Positions 1-7,425 are shown, numbered from the stretch's first letter. The stretch is 15,279 nt of DNA from Lachnospiraceae bacterium AM48-27BH (GCA_003478355.1 QUFC01000065.1:1-15279); one strand, 5' to 3'. Made by a program: numbers and translations. Notes: generated by a model from the letters alone, not told the origin.

Positions 1-45
1 ACCTTCTTTCGTAAATGTTGCAAATGTTTGTTTTGGCACTTTCAT
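1..45 (-). CDS. Possible 5' end of a TetR-like regulator, running off the left edge
   Basis: Reading leftward from an ATG at 45, the sequence encodes MKVPKQTFATFTKEG with no stop before the window edge. The opening MxxPKQTF resembles the first residues of TetR-family repressors, which often start close to MPKQTF before helix 1. Only 15 residues are visible and there is no clear Shine-Dalgarno upstream. A second in-frame ATG lies 12 nt further upstream. The call rests on this short match and may be chance. Confidence 0.2.
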   Translation of the reverse strand, partial: MKVPKQTFATFTKEG

Positions 46-191
46 TATACAACACATGGAATCGAGGTGTCTTTCTTTTATGCAAAATCACGAACTTGCT
101 CATTTATAGCTGTTTATTTTTACAGAAATCATATCATATTTTGTCGTAAAAATCCCGATTTGTATTCTTTACGCATTTTGTTAAAATGTCT

Positions 192-698
192 TTAGTCATT
201 GTAATAATTATCTGGATCTCCGTATTTCAGAACTGCTTCTTGCTGTTCCTCATCATCTAGGTTTCTCATAAACAGCCAGTTTTCCTCGTACATATAATGG
301 GGGTATCTAAATCGTGTTCTTGCAAACGTATTATTTACATAGAGAGCAATATGTTCATCATACTGCTCCACCTTTTCCTCAAATTGAAAACTATAAAGCA
401 GCCAGTTCCATGCGAGAAACAGGAAAAGAAAAGCTGCGGCCGCGAACATCGGTATCATAACAATTCTTTTCCTCCACCCACAGAAGATTTTATTTACCCG
501 CATTGATAAGAAAAATGTCCCTGTTATCAAAGCAATCTGCCAGAATATGCAGAAAACAAGCGCGATGGTGATTGCCCTGTCAGGTATGTAATACCAGCCG
601 CCACCCAGCCAACTTTCGCCAGTAAAAAAGAGAACAGTAAGTACACCAATCATGCCGACTGTGAGCAGCAATATATGGATGCATTTTTTCCTTACCAA
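192..698 (-). pseudogene. Small membrane protein, unknown function, start missing
   Basis: The open frame ends with TAA at 192-194 and encodes about 168 residues. There are three hydrophobic segments (ILLLTVGMIGVLTVLFF, AITIALVFCIFWQIALITGTFFL and IVMIPMFAAAAFLFLFLAWNWLL), then a soluble acidic C-terminal tail of about 65 residues rich in Tyr, Glu and Asp. The frame has no convincing start: the sequence before RKKCIHILLLT changes into the PTS gene remnant at about 690-705, with no ribosome binding site. An internal ATG at 653 would cut the first membrane helix. I read this as a gene that lost its first few codons at a rearrangement junction. The family is not one I can name. Confidence 0.5.
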
Positions 699-1011
699 GT
701 TTAATCTGAAGACTCCGGGACGTGAGGATGACGATGCAGATGAGACCAAGGTAACTCTGTCCAATAACAACTTCACGGAAGTAGCAAAGATCGTTCTGGA
801 AGGCGTTGGCGGTCCGGAGAATGTGGCTTCTATTGATAACTGCATTACCAGACTCCGTCTTGAGGTCAAGGATTATACCAAGGTCAATGAAAAGCTGATC
901 AAGTCCGCCGGTGTGGCTGGCGTGATGCGTCCAAGCAAGACCTCCGTACAGGTCATCATTGGAACCCAGGTACAGTTTGTTGCAGATGAATTCAAGAAAC
1001 TCTGCAAATAA
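697..1011 (+). pseudogene. 3' remnant of a PTS EIIBC permease (EIIB domain only)
   Basis: From KFNLKTPGRED onward, the translation matches the linker and EIIB domain of glucose/N-acetylglucosamine-family PTS permeases. The phosphorylated cysteine sits in the signature NCITRLR (Cys codon 841-843), followed by SAGVAGVMRPSKTSVQVIIG and a C-terminus ending FKKLCK with no EIIA domain. In intact proteins a membrane EIIC domain of roughly 350-400 residues precedes this. Here it is absent: upstream the frame runs into antisense sequence of an unrelated minus-strand gene. Without EIIC the fragment cannot transport sugar, and it has no recognisable start signal. The truncation is seen directly. Whether it is a real deletion or an assembly chimera cannot be told from the sequence. 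Confidence 0.75.
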
Positions 1012-1107
1012 GTACGACCTCCCTGGTTTCATGCTATAGACATACGAATGGTAATTTACAATAAGGATAAAGGGAGCGCGCACCCTCAAGAAAGGAGGTT
1101 ACACCCC

Positions 1108-3468
1108 ATGAAGAAACAGCCGGACAAGGGAAAAATCACAGCCCTGTACGAGCGTCTTTCCCATGACGATGAGCGAGCCGGGGAAAGCGTGTCGATAGAA
1201 AACCAAAAGCGCATTTTGGAGGACTACGCCCAAAAGAACGGCTTTACGAATATCCGGCACTTCACCGATGACGGAGTGCGGGGAACGACTTTCAAGCGTC
1301 CGGGGCTGGACGCTATGCTGGAAGAAATCCGGGCGGGAAATGTGGCTACGGTCATTATCAAAGACCAAAGCAGGATTGGCCGTGATGTTGTCGAAGTGGG
1401 GCTTTTGAAGCGCACCTTTGACGAGTACCATGTACGCTTTATTGCGGCAAATGACAACCTTGATACCGCCAACGGCTTTGATATAATGTCCATTTTCCGA
1501 GATGTGATAAACGAGTGGTATGTTGCCGACACCAGCCGGAAAATCAAGACCGTTTTCAAGTCGAGAATGGAAAAGGGCTTGCGCTGCTCCGGCAGCGTCA
1601 GCTATGGCTACCTTGCGTCCAAGGAGAACAAGGGCGAATGGGTAATCGACGAGGAAGCCGCCGCCGTTGTGCGCCGTATCTTCCACAGCGTTGTTGCCGG
1701 GGAGAGTATCGCCAGCATAGCAAGGGCACTCCGCGCCGAGAAAATCCCTATCCCGTCCGAGCATTGGAAGCGGATAGGCGCACCCGTCCGGTCGGCGAAG
1801 TACACAGACCCCTACGCATGGTCAACAACAACTATCAGCTATATCCTCAAACGCCCGGAGTACACAGGGCGCAAGGTTTTAGGGAAAACCGTCTGCGAGA
1901 ACTACAAGACCAAAAGCACCCGCAAGACCGCGCCGGAGGAACAGTATATTTTTGACGGGGAAATCCCCGCCATTGTGGACGAGGAAACATGGAACACCGT
2001 CCAGCGGCTTATGGGAACAAAACGCCGCGCCCCCAAGCGGCAGAACACCCCAAACCGCTTGACCGGGCTTCTCTACTGCGCCGACTGCGGCGCGAAGCTG
2101 ACCCACCGCAGCAGCCTTGTGCAAGGCAAGTATCTGGACGACGCTTTTGTGTGTTCCAGCTACCGCCAGCTTACCCGCGACTGCACCATGCACTATATCC
2201 CCACCGCGAAAATGGAAGCCGCCATTCTTGCCGCAATCCAGCGCGTGAGCTGGTATGTACGGCACAATGAAGCGGAGTTTATCGAGCGTGTGCGGAAAGC
2301 CACCGACCAGCACCAAGAAAATGCCGTCAAGGAGTACCGGCAGAAAGTGAGCAAGGCGCAGCGGCGGTATAAGGAGCTGGACGGGCTTGTAAAAAAGCTG
2401 TACGAGGGAAACGCCACAGGCAAGATACCCGATAAGCACTTTACCCGTCTGCTTGCCGAATATGACGAGGAACAGACCGGGCTGGAAGCCGCTATCGCAC
2501 AATGGCAGGAAGCAATCGAGAGCTGGAACGCCGACAGGCTGAAAACAGATAAGTTTATCGAGCTTGTGAGCCGCTACACCGACTTTTCCGAATTGACAAC
2601 GCCCATGCTCAACGAGTTTATCGAGAAAGTGGTTGTCCATGAGGGCGAGGGGCGCGGGAACAGCCGCCGCCAGCGGATAGATATTTACCTCAACTTCATC
2701 GGCGCGTTTGAAGTCCCCGCCCATATCGTTACCCCAATGGAAGCCGAGGAACAACGCCGCCAGCAGGAGGAACAGGCGGCAAAGGAAGCCCGTTCACAGG
2801 AGCTTGCCAAAGCGCGGGAGGAAAAGCGCAAGGCAGAGAAGCGGGAGTTTACCGCGAGGAAGAAAGCGGGCTTGCTGACCCCGGAGGAACAGGCGGCAGA
2901 CGAAGCGCGGTTAGCCCATAACCGGGCATGGCAAAAGGAATGGCGGAAGAAACGGAAAGCCGCCGAGCCGCCCAAGCCCCCGAAGCCGAAATCCTTAAAG
3001 GAGCTTGCCGCGCTGCAAAAGGCCGGAGCCGACCTCACGCCGGAGGAAGCAGAACGCCTTGCCGCTTACCGCGAGAGGAAAAACCGCCAGCACAAGGCAT
3101 GGTATGAACGGCAGAAAGCAGCGCAGCCGCCCAAGCCCCGGACGCTCAAAGAGCTTGCCGCCGCGCAAGTCGCGGGACAGCCCCTCACGCCAGAGGAAAC
3201 AGAACGCCTTGAAGCCAGCCGGAGCCGGAAGAAGAACGCCTACCAAGAACTGAAAGCCCAAGCGGAAACCGACCCCGCCGCAGCCGCCGAGCTTGCAAGG
3301 CGGCGGGCTTACCACTCGGAAGCCACCAAGAAATCCCGCCAGAAGATGTACGAGGAAGCCGCAGCCGGAAACCCCGCAGCCCAAGCCCGGTATGAGAACT
3401 TCCTTGCTGCAAGGCGGGAGAACTACCACAGGAAGAAGCACGACGAGAAAGGAGAACAAATCGCATGA
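1108..3468 (+). CDS. Large serine recombinase with DUF4368-like region and repetitive charged C-terminal extension
   Basis: This 786-aa site-specific recombinase probably integrates and excises the outer element. The start is ATG 1108, placed by AAAGGAGG at 1091-1098. The resolvase domain has the nucleophile in YERLS (Ser18) and the arginine motif KDQSRIGRD (residues 85-93). The recombinase domain is followed by a zinc ribbon (CADC at 324-327, then Cys349 and Cys359), a coiled coil, and a DUF4368-like segment (about 500-545). Relatives often end near 530-560 residues. This one continues for about 240 residues rich in Lys, Arg, Glu and Ala, with three copies of a roughly 50-residue unit around LTPEEAERL (Thr591, Thr644, Thr694). 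The gene is GC-rich and lies just after the PTS remnant, consistent with a position at one element end. tnpV follows with a 4-nt overlap. Confidence 0.95.
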   Translation: MKKQPDKGKITALYERLSHDDERAGESVSIENQKRILEDYAQKNGFTNIRHFTDDGVRGTTFKRPGLDAMLEEIRAGNVATVIIKDQSRIGRDVVEVGLLKRTFDEYHVRFIAANDNLDTANGFDIMSIFRDVINEWYVADTSRKIKTVFKSRMEKGLRCSGSVSYGYLASKENKGEWVIDEEAAAVVRRIFHSVVAGESIASIARALRAEKIPIPSEHWKRIGAPVRSAKYTDPYAWSTTTISYILKRPEYTGRKVLGKTVCENYKTKSTRKTAPEEQYIFDGEIPAIVDEETWNTVQRLMGTKRRAPKRQNTPNRLTGLLYCADCGAKLTHRSSLVQGKYLDDAFVCSSYRQLTRDCTMHYIPTAKMEAAILAAIQRVSWYVRHNEAEFIERVRKATDQHQENAVKEYRQKVSKAQRRYKELDGLVKKLYEGNATGKIPDKHFTRLLAEYDEEQTGLEAAIAQWQEAIESWNADRLKTDKFIELVSRYTDFSELTTPMLNEFIEKVVVHEGEGRGNSRRQRIDIYLNFIGAFEVPAHIVTPMEAEEQRRQQEEQAAKEARSQELAKAREEKRKAEKREFTARKKAGLLTPEEQAADEARLAHNRAWQKEWRKKRKAAEPPKPPKPKSLKELAALQKAGADLTPEEAERLAAYRERKNRQHKAWYERQKAAQPPKPRTLKELAAAQVAGQPLTPEETERLEASRSRKKNAYQELKAQAETDPAAAAELARRRAYHSEATKKSRQKMYEEAAAGNPAAQARYENFLAARRENYHRKKHDEKGEQIA

Positions 3469-3791
3469 GAAGATTGATTGATAACGGGAACCGCCCCATT
3501 ACCCCAAAGCCCCATATCGGCCACTACGGGCGGCTGCGGAAAGCCTATCTGGAACAATACCGCCACCGCCTTTATACCGCCCTTGTAGCCAGCGAGAAGC
3601 TATACCCCCACCTTGCGGAAACAGACCGGGCGGCGCGGGATATGCTGGACTACCTCATGCCCCGCCTTGCCAGAGAAGCGGGAGCCACCGAAGCCCTCAA
3701 AGCCGCCGACCCGATGAAATGGGTAGGTTTGATGAACAACTGCAAGGCGATAGCCGAGGAAATCGTAATGCATGAGTTAATCTATGTTTAA
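3465..3791 (+). CDS. tnpV: TnpV family transposon-encoded protein
   Basis: The 108-residue protein matches the TnpV family, named from Tn4451, by its ordered motifs: IGHYGRLRKAYLEQYR near the N-terminus, Y..L..S.KLYPHLAETD, then ATEALKAADPMKWVGLMNN and EEIVMHELIYV at the end. Its biochemical role is not established. It is a regular partner of large serine recombinases. ATG 3465 overlaps the recombinase stop (TGA 3466-3468), and AAAGGAG lies 8-14 nt upstream inside the recombinase gene, so the two are probably translationally coupled in one operon. Length is normal for the family and base composition matches the recombinase. A rho-independent terminator follows 40 bp later. Confidence 0.85.
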   Translation: MRRLIDNGNRPITPKPHIGHYGRLRKAYLEQYRHRLYTALVASEKLYPHLAETDRAARDMLDYLMPRLAREAGATEALKAADPMKWVGLMNNCKAIAEEIVMHELIYV

Positions 3792-3793
3792 CG

Positions 3794-3907
3794 GTCAAGA
3801 GCCGGAAAAATCGGAAATCTTGCGATAACAGCCGCCCTGACGAACCATTCCCCGTCCGGGCGGTTTTTATCGTCAAAAACGCCGTTTTCTCCAAGTCAAG
3901 AGCCGGA
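3794..3907 (+). repeat. 13-bp direct repeat GTCAAGAGCCGGA, two copies
   Basis: GTCAAGAGCCGGA occurs exactly at 3794-3806 and 3895-3907, 101 bp apart, on either side of the terminator after tnpV. Each copy is followed by A-rich sequence. The function is unknown. It could be a protein-binding pair or the trace of a small duplication or cassette insertion. Confidence 0.55.
3832..3868 (+). terminator. Rho-independent terminator after tnpV
   Basis: CCGCCC-TGAC (3832-3841) pairs with GTC-CGGGCGG (3854-3863) with one mismatch across a 12-nt loop, followed directly by TTTTT. It would end the recombinase-tnpV transcript. Confidence 0.8.
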
Positions 3908-3924
3908 GAAAACACCCGAAAAAT

Positions 3925-3946
3925 GCCCCTATTGCATAACAGGGGC
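3925..3946 (+). other. Hairpin in the leader of the 98-aa gene
   Basis: GCCCCT (3925-3930) and AGGGGC (3941-3946) form a 6-bp stem over a 10-nt loop, ending a few bases before the ribosome binding site AAAGGAG (3950-3956). There is no T-run, so it is not a standard terminator. It might tune translation of the next gene. Confidence 0.4.
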
Positions 3947-3962
3947 GCAGAAAGGAGAGCTT

Positions 3963-4259
3963 ATGAGAACAGGGCTTACCAAGCGGGAAAAGACCACCGA
4001 CATTTGGTTTGACGAGAAAGACCCCCTTATCCATATCCGCACCCACAACACCGCCTTGAAGAAGCGTCTGCTTGCATACAGCCGCCGTTATCCGGCGATC
4101 TGCCAGCAGACCGACGCAGACCCGGAAACGGGCTGCATGGAGTTTGATATTGAGAAAGGCCGCTTCTCTTTCCGTCTGACCGCCCCATACAGTGAGGAAC
4201 GGCGGGAAGCAGCGCGGCAGTTTGCCAAGGAAAACAATGCCGCCAGCAGACTGAAATGA
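3963..4259 (+). CDS. Conserved small protein of Clostridia mobile elements, unknown function
   Basis: The 98-residue soluble protein has the pattern TTDIWFDEKDPLIHIRTHNTALKKRL, a central CQQTDAD..TGCMEFDIEKGR, and an end with RFSFRLTAPYSEERREAARQFAK. I recall similar small proteins next to serine recombinases in Clostridia integrative elements, but I know no assigned function. ATG 3963 is preceded by AAAGGAG at a good distance. Composition is GC-rich like tnpV and the recombinase, so it belongs with the outer element. It is the last outer-element gene before composition turns AT-rich and the inner integrase begins. There is no membrane segment and no metal-binding motif. Confidence 0.75.
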   Translation: MRTGLTKREKTTDIWFDEKDPLIHIRTHNTALKKRLLAYSRRYPAICQQTDADPETGCMEFDIEKGRFSFRLTAPYSEERREAARQFAKENNAASRLK

Positions 4260-4393
4260 GGTGGATTTGTTCATAATCCTGTGCTATACTTCTCTTGAAA
4301 AAAGAACAACAAATCGGAATTTGTGGAGAGATTTCCTGAACTTTCCTTATTTTACAGGCTTTTCAGCCCATTAAATAGTGAAATGATATGTAT

Positions 4394-4443
4394 TTTCCCT
4401 TATTTTTGCCCTTATGCGGAATCCGCAAGGGAAATAAGGGAAA
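4394..4443. repeat. Left-end composite inverted repeat of inner element (candidate attachment/arm site)
   Basis: TTTCCCTTATTT (4394-4405) and AAATAAGGGAAA (4432-4443) are a perfect 12-bp inverted repeat. Inside are CCCTT/AAGGG (4409-4413, 4427-4431) and GCGGA/TCCGC. The segment 4397-4415 matches 12548-12566 at 17 of 19 positions in the same orientation. The right arm AAGGGAAAT-AAGGGAAA recurs at the other end with 3 extra bases. It starts 8 bp beyond the integrase stop. Such repeated short motifs next to a tyrosine integrase are typical of integrase-binding sites. It can also fold as a terminator: TTTTT follows on the plus strand. Confidence 0.6.
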
Positions 4444-4450
4444 TTTTTAG

Positions 4451-5746
4451 TTAAGCATTGCTCGCTACTTTATCAAGAAGTCTTGCGGAATCCCGTTTTG
4501 CTTTTCTTGTTGAGTGAGCGTAAATATTCATTGTGGTACTGACATCAGAGTGTCCTAACAGTTCCTGTACATCTTTCGGTGCAGCTCCATTGGAAAGCAG
4601 ATTGCTGGTATAAGTGTGACGCAACTGGTGAAAATGGAAATCTTCAAATCCTTCCAGCTTCTTTGCCACTGATCTGCATACAATGCTGAGTGTACTCGGC
4701 AGTTCCAAAGAGCCATCTGGTCGCAGGCAGACAAAGGAGATTTCTTTGTAATCTGTCGGGACTTCCTGTGTTCCGTCAAGATGATAGTATTCATAATATA
4801 CCCTGTTTTTCACATGCACTTCTTTGTAGTAATTGCGGTGATATAATTCGCCATACTGCATCCGGTTTTTGAGCTGTTCTTTTCTGGCAGCTTTCAGTAT
4901 TTCAGTCAGCGTATCTCCAAAATCAACAATCCTTACTTTTTTCCGTTTCGTTGGTCCGATAATATTTTTGTGTTTCATGCCGTCGTAGCGGATACTGCGT
5001 TTTATGGTCAGGCATTGTTCCTCAAGGTTAATGTCCTGCCATGTAAGACCACAGGTTTCCCCGATACGGAGCCCGGCATAATACGCAATTTGAATCGGAA
5101 GAATAGCAGGTGGATTTTTCTTTTCCAGATATTGGATAAGCCGTTCATAATCCTCATGTGAAATCGGCTGTGTACCTTCTTCCACTTCATCATCGGAAAA
5201 GAGGTCAACTTCCTCTGCCTGCTTTTTCAGCTTAATATACTGCATCGGATTGAAACTGATTAACTGTTTTGGAAATACTGCAAAACGGAATGACTGCTGT
5301 AACACTGCGGAAAAAGAATGGATATAATCTTTGCTGTATCCCTTTTTTACTTTCCCGTCTGGAAACTCACCACCGAATGTAAGCAGATCAAGAAATGCCT
5401 GTAAATGTTCGGCAGTAACTGTTTTCAGTTTGCGGTCTGCAATCGGGTGTTTTTTGATACATCGGATTGCACCAAGATAATTTTCCACTGTACCGTTGCT
5501 GAGTGTCCCAGTTTTCAGTTCTTCTTCTGCCCACATATCCAGAAGTTCCCCTACGGTAAGATTATCTGCCTTTGCAACAAACTTCTTATCTTCGTAGTCT
5601 TCCAGTGCCTTGCGGAGAAGCTTTTCCGTCTCACTTTTACTTTCGGTTCCGGCGTATTCTTTCTGAACCATTTTACCGCTTGCATCTTCTACATAGAAAC
5701 GATAGTACCATTTTTTTCCTTTTTTTCTAACAGATCCTTTTGCCAT
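4451..5746 (-). CDS. int: Tyrosine recombinase (integrase) of the inner element
   Basis: The 431-aa enzyme cuts and rejoins DNA through a covalent tyrosine link. The N-terminus MAKGSVRKKGKKWYYRFYV is a typical arm-type DNA-binding domain (residues about 1-55), followed by a SAM-like core-binding domain (about 63-170). The catalytic domain has AGLRIGE (Arg227), HQLRHT (His373, Arg376), GH (His399) and nucleophile Tyr409 in NIYAHST. All expected residues are present and the length is normal. ATG 5746 is chosen because AAAGGAGAC lies 8 nt upstream; a longer frame adds residues that fit no domain. The gene reads outward toward the composite repeat at 4394-4443, the usual arrangement beside an attachment site. 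Confidence 0.95.
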   Translation of the reverse strand: MAKGSVRKKGKKWYYRFYVEDASGKMVQKEYAGTESKSETEKLLRKALEDYEDKKFVAKADNLTVGELLDMWAEEELKTGTLSNGTVENYLGAIRCIKKHPIADRKLKTVTAEHLQAFLDLLTFGGEFPDGKVKKGYSKDYIHSFSAVLQQSFRFAVFPKQLISFNPMQYIKLKKQAEEVDLFSDDEVEEGTQPISHEDYERLIQYLEKKNPPAILPIQIAYYAGLRIGETCGLTWQDINLEEQCLTIKRSIRYDGMKHKNIIGPTKRKKVRIVDFGDTLTEILKAARKEQLKNRMQYGELYHRNYYKEVHVKNRVYYEYYHLDGTQEVPTDYKEISFVCLRPDGSLELPSTLSIVCRSVAKKLEGFEDFHFHQLRHTYTSNLLSNGAAPKDVQELLGHSDVSTTMNIYAHSTRKAKRDSARLLDKVASNA

Positions 5747-5811
5747 AATCGTATGTCTCCTTTCGATATCAGACAATCGGAACTGCTGAAATGCTTCTTG
5801 CGTGTAGGCAT

Positions 5812-5831
5812 CTTATGGACAAGTCCATAAG
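5812..5831. promoter_or_regulatory. Perfect palindrome between repressor and integrase genes
   Basis: CTTATGGAC-AA-GTCCATAAG is an inverted repeat with 9-bp arms and a 2-bp centre, lying between the end of the XRE gene and the integrase start on the minus strand. It could be an operator controlling integrase or a recognition site for a dimeric protein. It lacks a T-run, so a terminator role is weaker. Confidence 0.5.
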
Positions 5832-5906
5832 CCAATTCGCCGCTCGTCAAATCTGTAAACAGCTTGACTCGCTTGCGCTCATTGTATCATAACTCCGATT
5901 ATCTTA

Positions 5907-6536
5907 CTATACCGATTCAGAATCGTCATACATAACTTCGGATAAAAGATTTGCAAGCCTTTGTTCTGCCGCTTCCGGTTTCTTTGAATAGAGCCTTACA
6001 ACATCTGCCATATCATTAAATGCGTTGACAGTATGTGTGATCTCCCTGAGAAACATAATCTCATTATATTCATCTTTCGATTCAAATCCCATTACTTTGG
6101 CAATGTCCGCATCTTTGGTACTGCCTTTGTAATTTTTACAGGCGAACTGAAACGAATCCAGAAACAGTTCATATTGCTTTAACATTAACAGCAGTAAGTC
6201 TTTAGAAAAAGCGTCTTCTGTTTTATTGAGGTCAAGAGGAAACTGTTTGAGAATGTCGCCCATCGCATCACGAATCTGCAATTCTTTCTTATCCGTAATA
6301 TCAGTTTCATATTCATCGGTTTCCCCTTTGAGCCATTCAATCGATACATGAAGTGCTTCCGAAAGACCTTCCAGTACCATCTTTTTGGTATTGTCAATCG
6401 AACCATTCTCATAACGCAGGATTGTGGAAGCGGTAACTCCCATCTTCTCTGCGACATAAGGCTGTGTCAGATTTAATTCCAGACGGCGCTGTTTTGCCCT
6501 GCTGCCAATCAGCTTGCGTAGTTCTTTATCTTTCAT
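5907..6536 (-). CDS. XRE-family (cI-like) transcriptional repressor
   Basis: The 209-aa protein starts at ATG 6536 (AAGGAGC upstream). An N-terminal helix-turn-helix of about 60 residues contains IGSRAKQRRLELNLTQPYVA and MGVTASTILRYENG, followed by VSIEWLKGE, typical of XRE repressors. The C-terminal 130 residues are helical and acidic, with no LexA/S24 peptidase signature. It is divergent from the excisionase gene. Its predicted promoter (TATAGT 6567-6572, TTGCAA 6590-6595, 17-bp spacer) overlaps operator O1, which implies autoregulation. By family knowledge it would hold the element integrated by repressing the excision/transfer operon; this role is inferred. A longer upstream frame exists but runs through the operators and is not the true start. 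Confidence 0.9.
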   Translation of the reverse strand: MKDKELRKLIGSRAKQRRLELNLTQPYVAEKMGVTASTILRYENGSIDNTKKMVLEGLSEALHVSIEWLKGETDEYETDITDKKELQIRDAMGDILKQFPLDLNKTEDAFSKDLLLLMLKQYELFLDSFQFACKNYKGSTKDADIAKVMGFESKDEYNEIMFLREITHTVNAFNDMADVVRLYSKKPEAAEQRLANLLSEVMYDDSESV

Positions 6537-6566
6537 GCTGATGTGCTCCTTTTTCGGTATGTCATT

Positions 6567-6595
6567 ACTATACCACGCAACAAAATATATTGCAA
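6567..6595 (-). promoter_or_regulatory. Promoter of the XRE repressor gene
   Basis: On the minus strand, TTGCAA (6590-6595) and TATAGT (6567-6572) are separated by 17 bp. The -35 box lies inside operator O1 (6589-6603). Confidence 0.6.
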
Positions 6596-6603
6596 TATGC
6601 AAT
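6589..6603. promoter_or_regulatory. Operator O1, ATTGCA-ATA-TGCAAT
   Basis: This 15-bp palindrome has the same 6-bp half-sites as O2 downstream. It overlaps the -35 box of the repressor gene, fitting feedback control. Binding by the XRE protein is inferred from position. Confidence 0.65.
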
Positions 6604-6633
6604 TTTAAGAAAAGCAGAAAAATTTCATAATGC

Positions 6634-6662
6634 TTGACAAAGCAATATAAACACGCTATACT
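6634..6662 (+). promoter_or_regulatory. Strong sigma-A-type promoter for the excisionase/mobilization genes
   Basis: TTGACA (6634-6639) and TATACT (6657-6662) are separated by exactly 17 bp, close to the ideal vegetative promoter. It reads into xis and probably the mobilization genes, with O2 immediately downstream. Confidence 0.8.
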
Positions 6663-6677
6663 GACAGCAGAAATGAA

Positions 6678-6692
6678 ATTGCATAATGCAAT
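6678..6692. promoter_or_regulatory. Operator O2, ATTGCA-TAA-TGCAAT
   Basis: This is a second copy of the 15-bp palindrome, with half-sites identical to O1. It lies between the -10 box and the xis ribosome binding site (AAAGGAGG 6697-6704), where a bound repressor would block initiation or clearance. Confidence 0.65.
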
Positions 6693-6710
6693 TCGAAAGG
6701 AGGTGGTCAT

Positions 6711-6941
6711 ATGACGCAAAGAAAGATTGCCTTATCTATTGAGGAAGCTGCTGATTATACGGGAATTGGCAGGAACACCCTGCGAAAGTTGGTAGAGTGG
6801 AAGAAACTTCCGGTATTGAAGGTTGGGAGAAAAGTCCTGATCAAAACGGATATGCTGGAACTTTTTATGGAAGCCAACGAGGGCAGGGACTTGAGGGATA
6901 AGGGAAATGTGAAAGCAGTCACAAGAAACGGTTCAACTTAA
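6711..6941 (+). CDS. xis: Excisionase / MerR-type helix-turn-helix DNA-binding protein
   Basis: The 76-aa protein has the excisionase-type winged helix pattern: SIEEAADYTGIGRNTLRKLVEW followed by LPVLKVGRKVLIKTDMLELFM. These small proteins bend DNA at attachment sites and steer integrase toward excision, and some also act as regulators. ATG 6711 has AAAGGAGG upstream, and a strong promoter plus operator O2 precede it. It is divergent from the XRE gene, forming a lysogeny-like switch with it. Integrase is not adjacent but sits beyond the repressor on the other strand. It could instead be a transcription activator of the mobilization genes, as the family is broad. Confidence 0.85.
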   Translation: MTQRKIALSIEEAADYTGIGRNTLRKLVEWKKLPVLKVGRKVLIKTDMLELFMEANEGRDLRDKGNVKAVTRNGST

Positions 6942-6945
6942 AAAA

Positions 6946-6965
6946 GCGGTTCCCGAAGAAACCGC
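6946..6965 (+). other. Hairpin downstream of xis
   Basis: GCGGTT and AACCGC form a 6-bp stem over an 8-nt loop just after the xis stop. No T-run follows, so at most it is a weak attenuator or an RNA-stability element. The rest of 6966-7085 shows no other feature. Confidence 0.35.
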
Positions 6966-7085
6966 CAAAGGTTCTATCAGACCGGAGTCATGATATACCT
7001 ACACGCAAGCAGATTATACCATGTACTTCGTCTGACAGACAACAGGAAACTTATGTTTGGAAAAAAAGAAAGGACGATGATATTT

Positions 7086-7400
7086 ATGGCAAGATCAACA
7101 AAGAGTTATGAGGAGCGTATGCTCCAGTTGGAAAAGAAAGAACAGGAAAGCCTTGAGAAAGCAAAACAGTATGCAGCACAGAAACGGGAACTGAAGAAAC
7201 GTCAGAAAGATGTGGAAACCAAAAAACGGACACACAGGCTCTGCCAGATTGGCGGTGCAGTGGAATCGGTACTGGGTTCTGCGATTGAGGAAGATGATAT
7301 CCCAAAGCTGATCGGCTTCTTAAAAAGGCAGGAAGCAAATGGGAAATTCTTCTCAAAGGCAATGCAGAAAGAGCCAGTTGCAAATACGGAGGAAGTGTAA
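7086..7400 (+). CDS. DUF3847-like mobilization accessory protein (inner element)
   Basis: The 104-residue protein has an N-terminal charged coiled coil (EERMLQLEKKEQESLEKAKQY, then KKRQKDVETKKRTHRLCQIGG) and the block AVESVLGS. It is homologous to the protein at 13396: both share the KxRxHRLCxxGG core, both precede oriT and a MobA/MobL relaxase, and this fits the DUF3847 family. A relaxosome role is likely from position but unproven. ATG 7086 is the start that keeps the family N-terminus; AAAGGA lies about 11 nt upstream. An in-frame ATG at 7077 is also possible but too close to that site. The stop at 7398-7400 falls just before the oriT hairpin. Confidence 0.75.
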   Translation: MARSTKSYEERMLQLEKKEQESLEKAKQYAAQKRELKKRQKDVETKKRTHRLCQIGGAVESVLGSAIEEDDIPKLIGFLKRQEANGKFFSKAMQKEPVANTEEV

Positions 7401-7425
7401 TGCCGGAGGGAGTGGAGTTTCCATT

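Noticed and set aside
580..1089. Minus-strand open frame of 169 codons across the PTS remnant
   Set aside because: It is antisense to a clear EIIB domain, crosses the rearrangement joint, and resembles no protein family.
1048..1107. Twenty extra N-terminal residues on the serine recombinase
   Set aside because: ATG 1108 has an ideal ribosome binding site and gives the normal family N-terminus; the upstream start has none.
1099..3499. Several long minus-strand and alternate-frame open frames under the serine recombinase
   Set aside because: They mirror a GC-rich gene with strong domain evidence. Their products are compositionally odd and have no start signals.
4260..4393. Promoter candidate TTGTTC..TATACT near 4266-4290
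   Set aside because: The spacing is only 12 bp and no gene follows on the plus strand.
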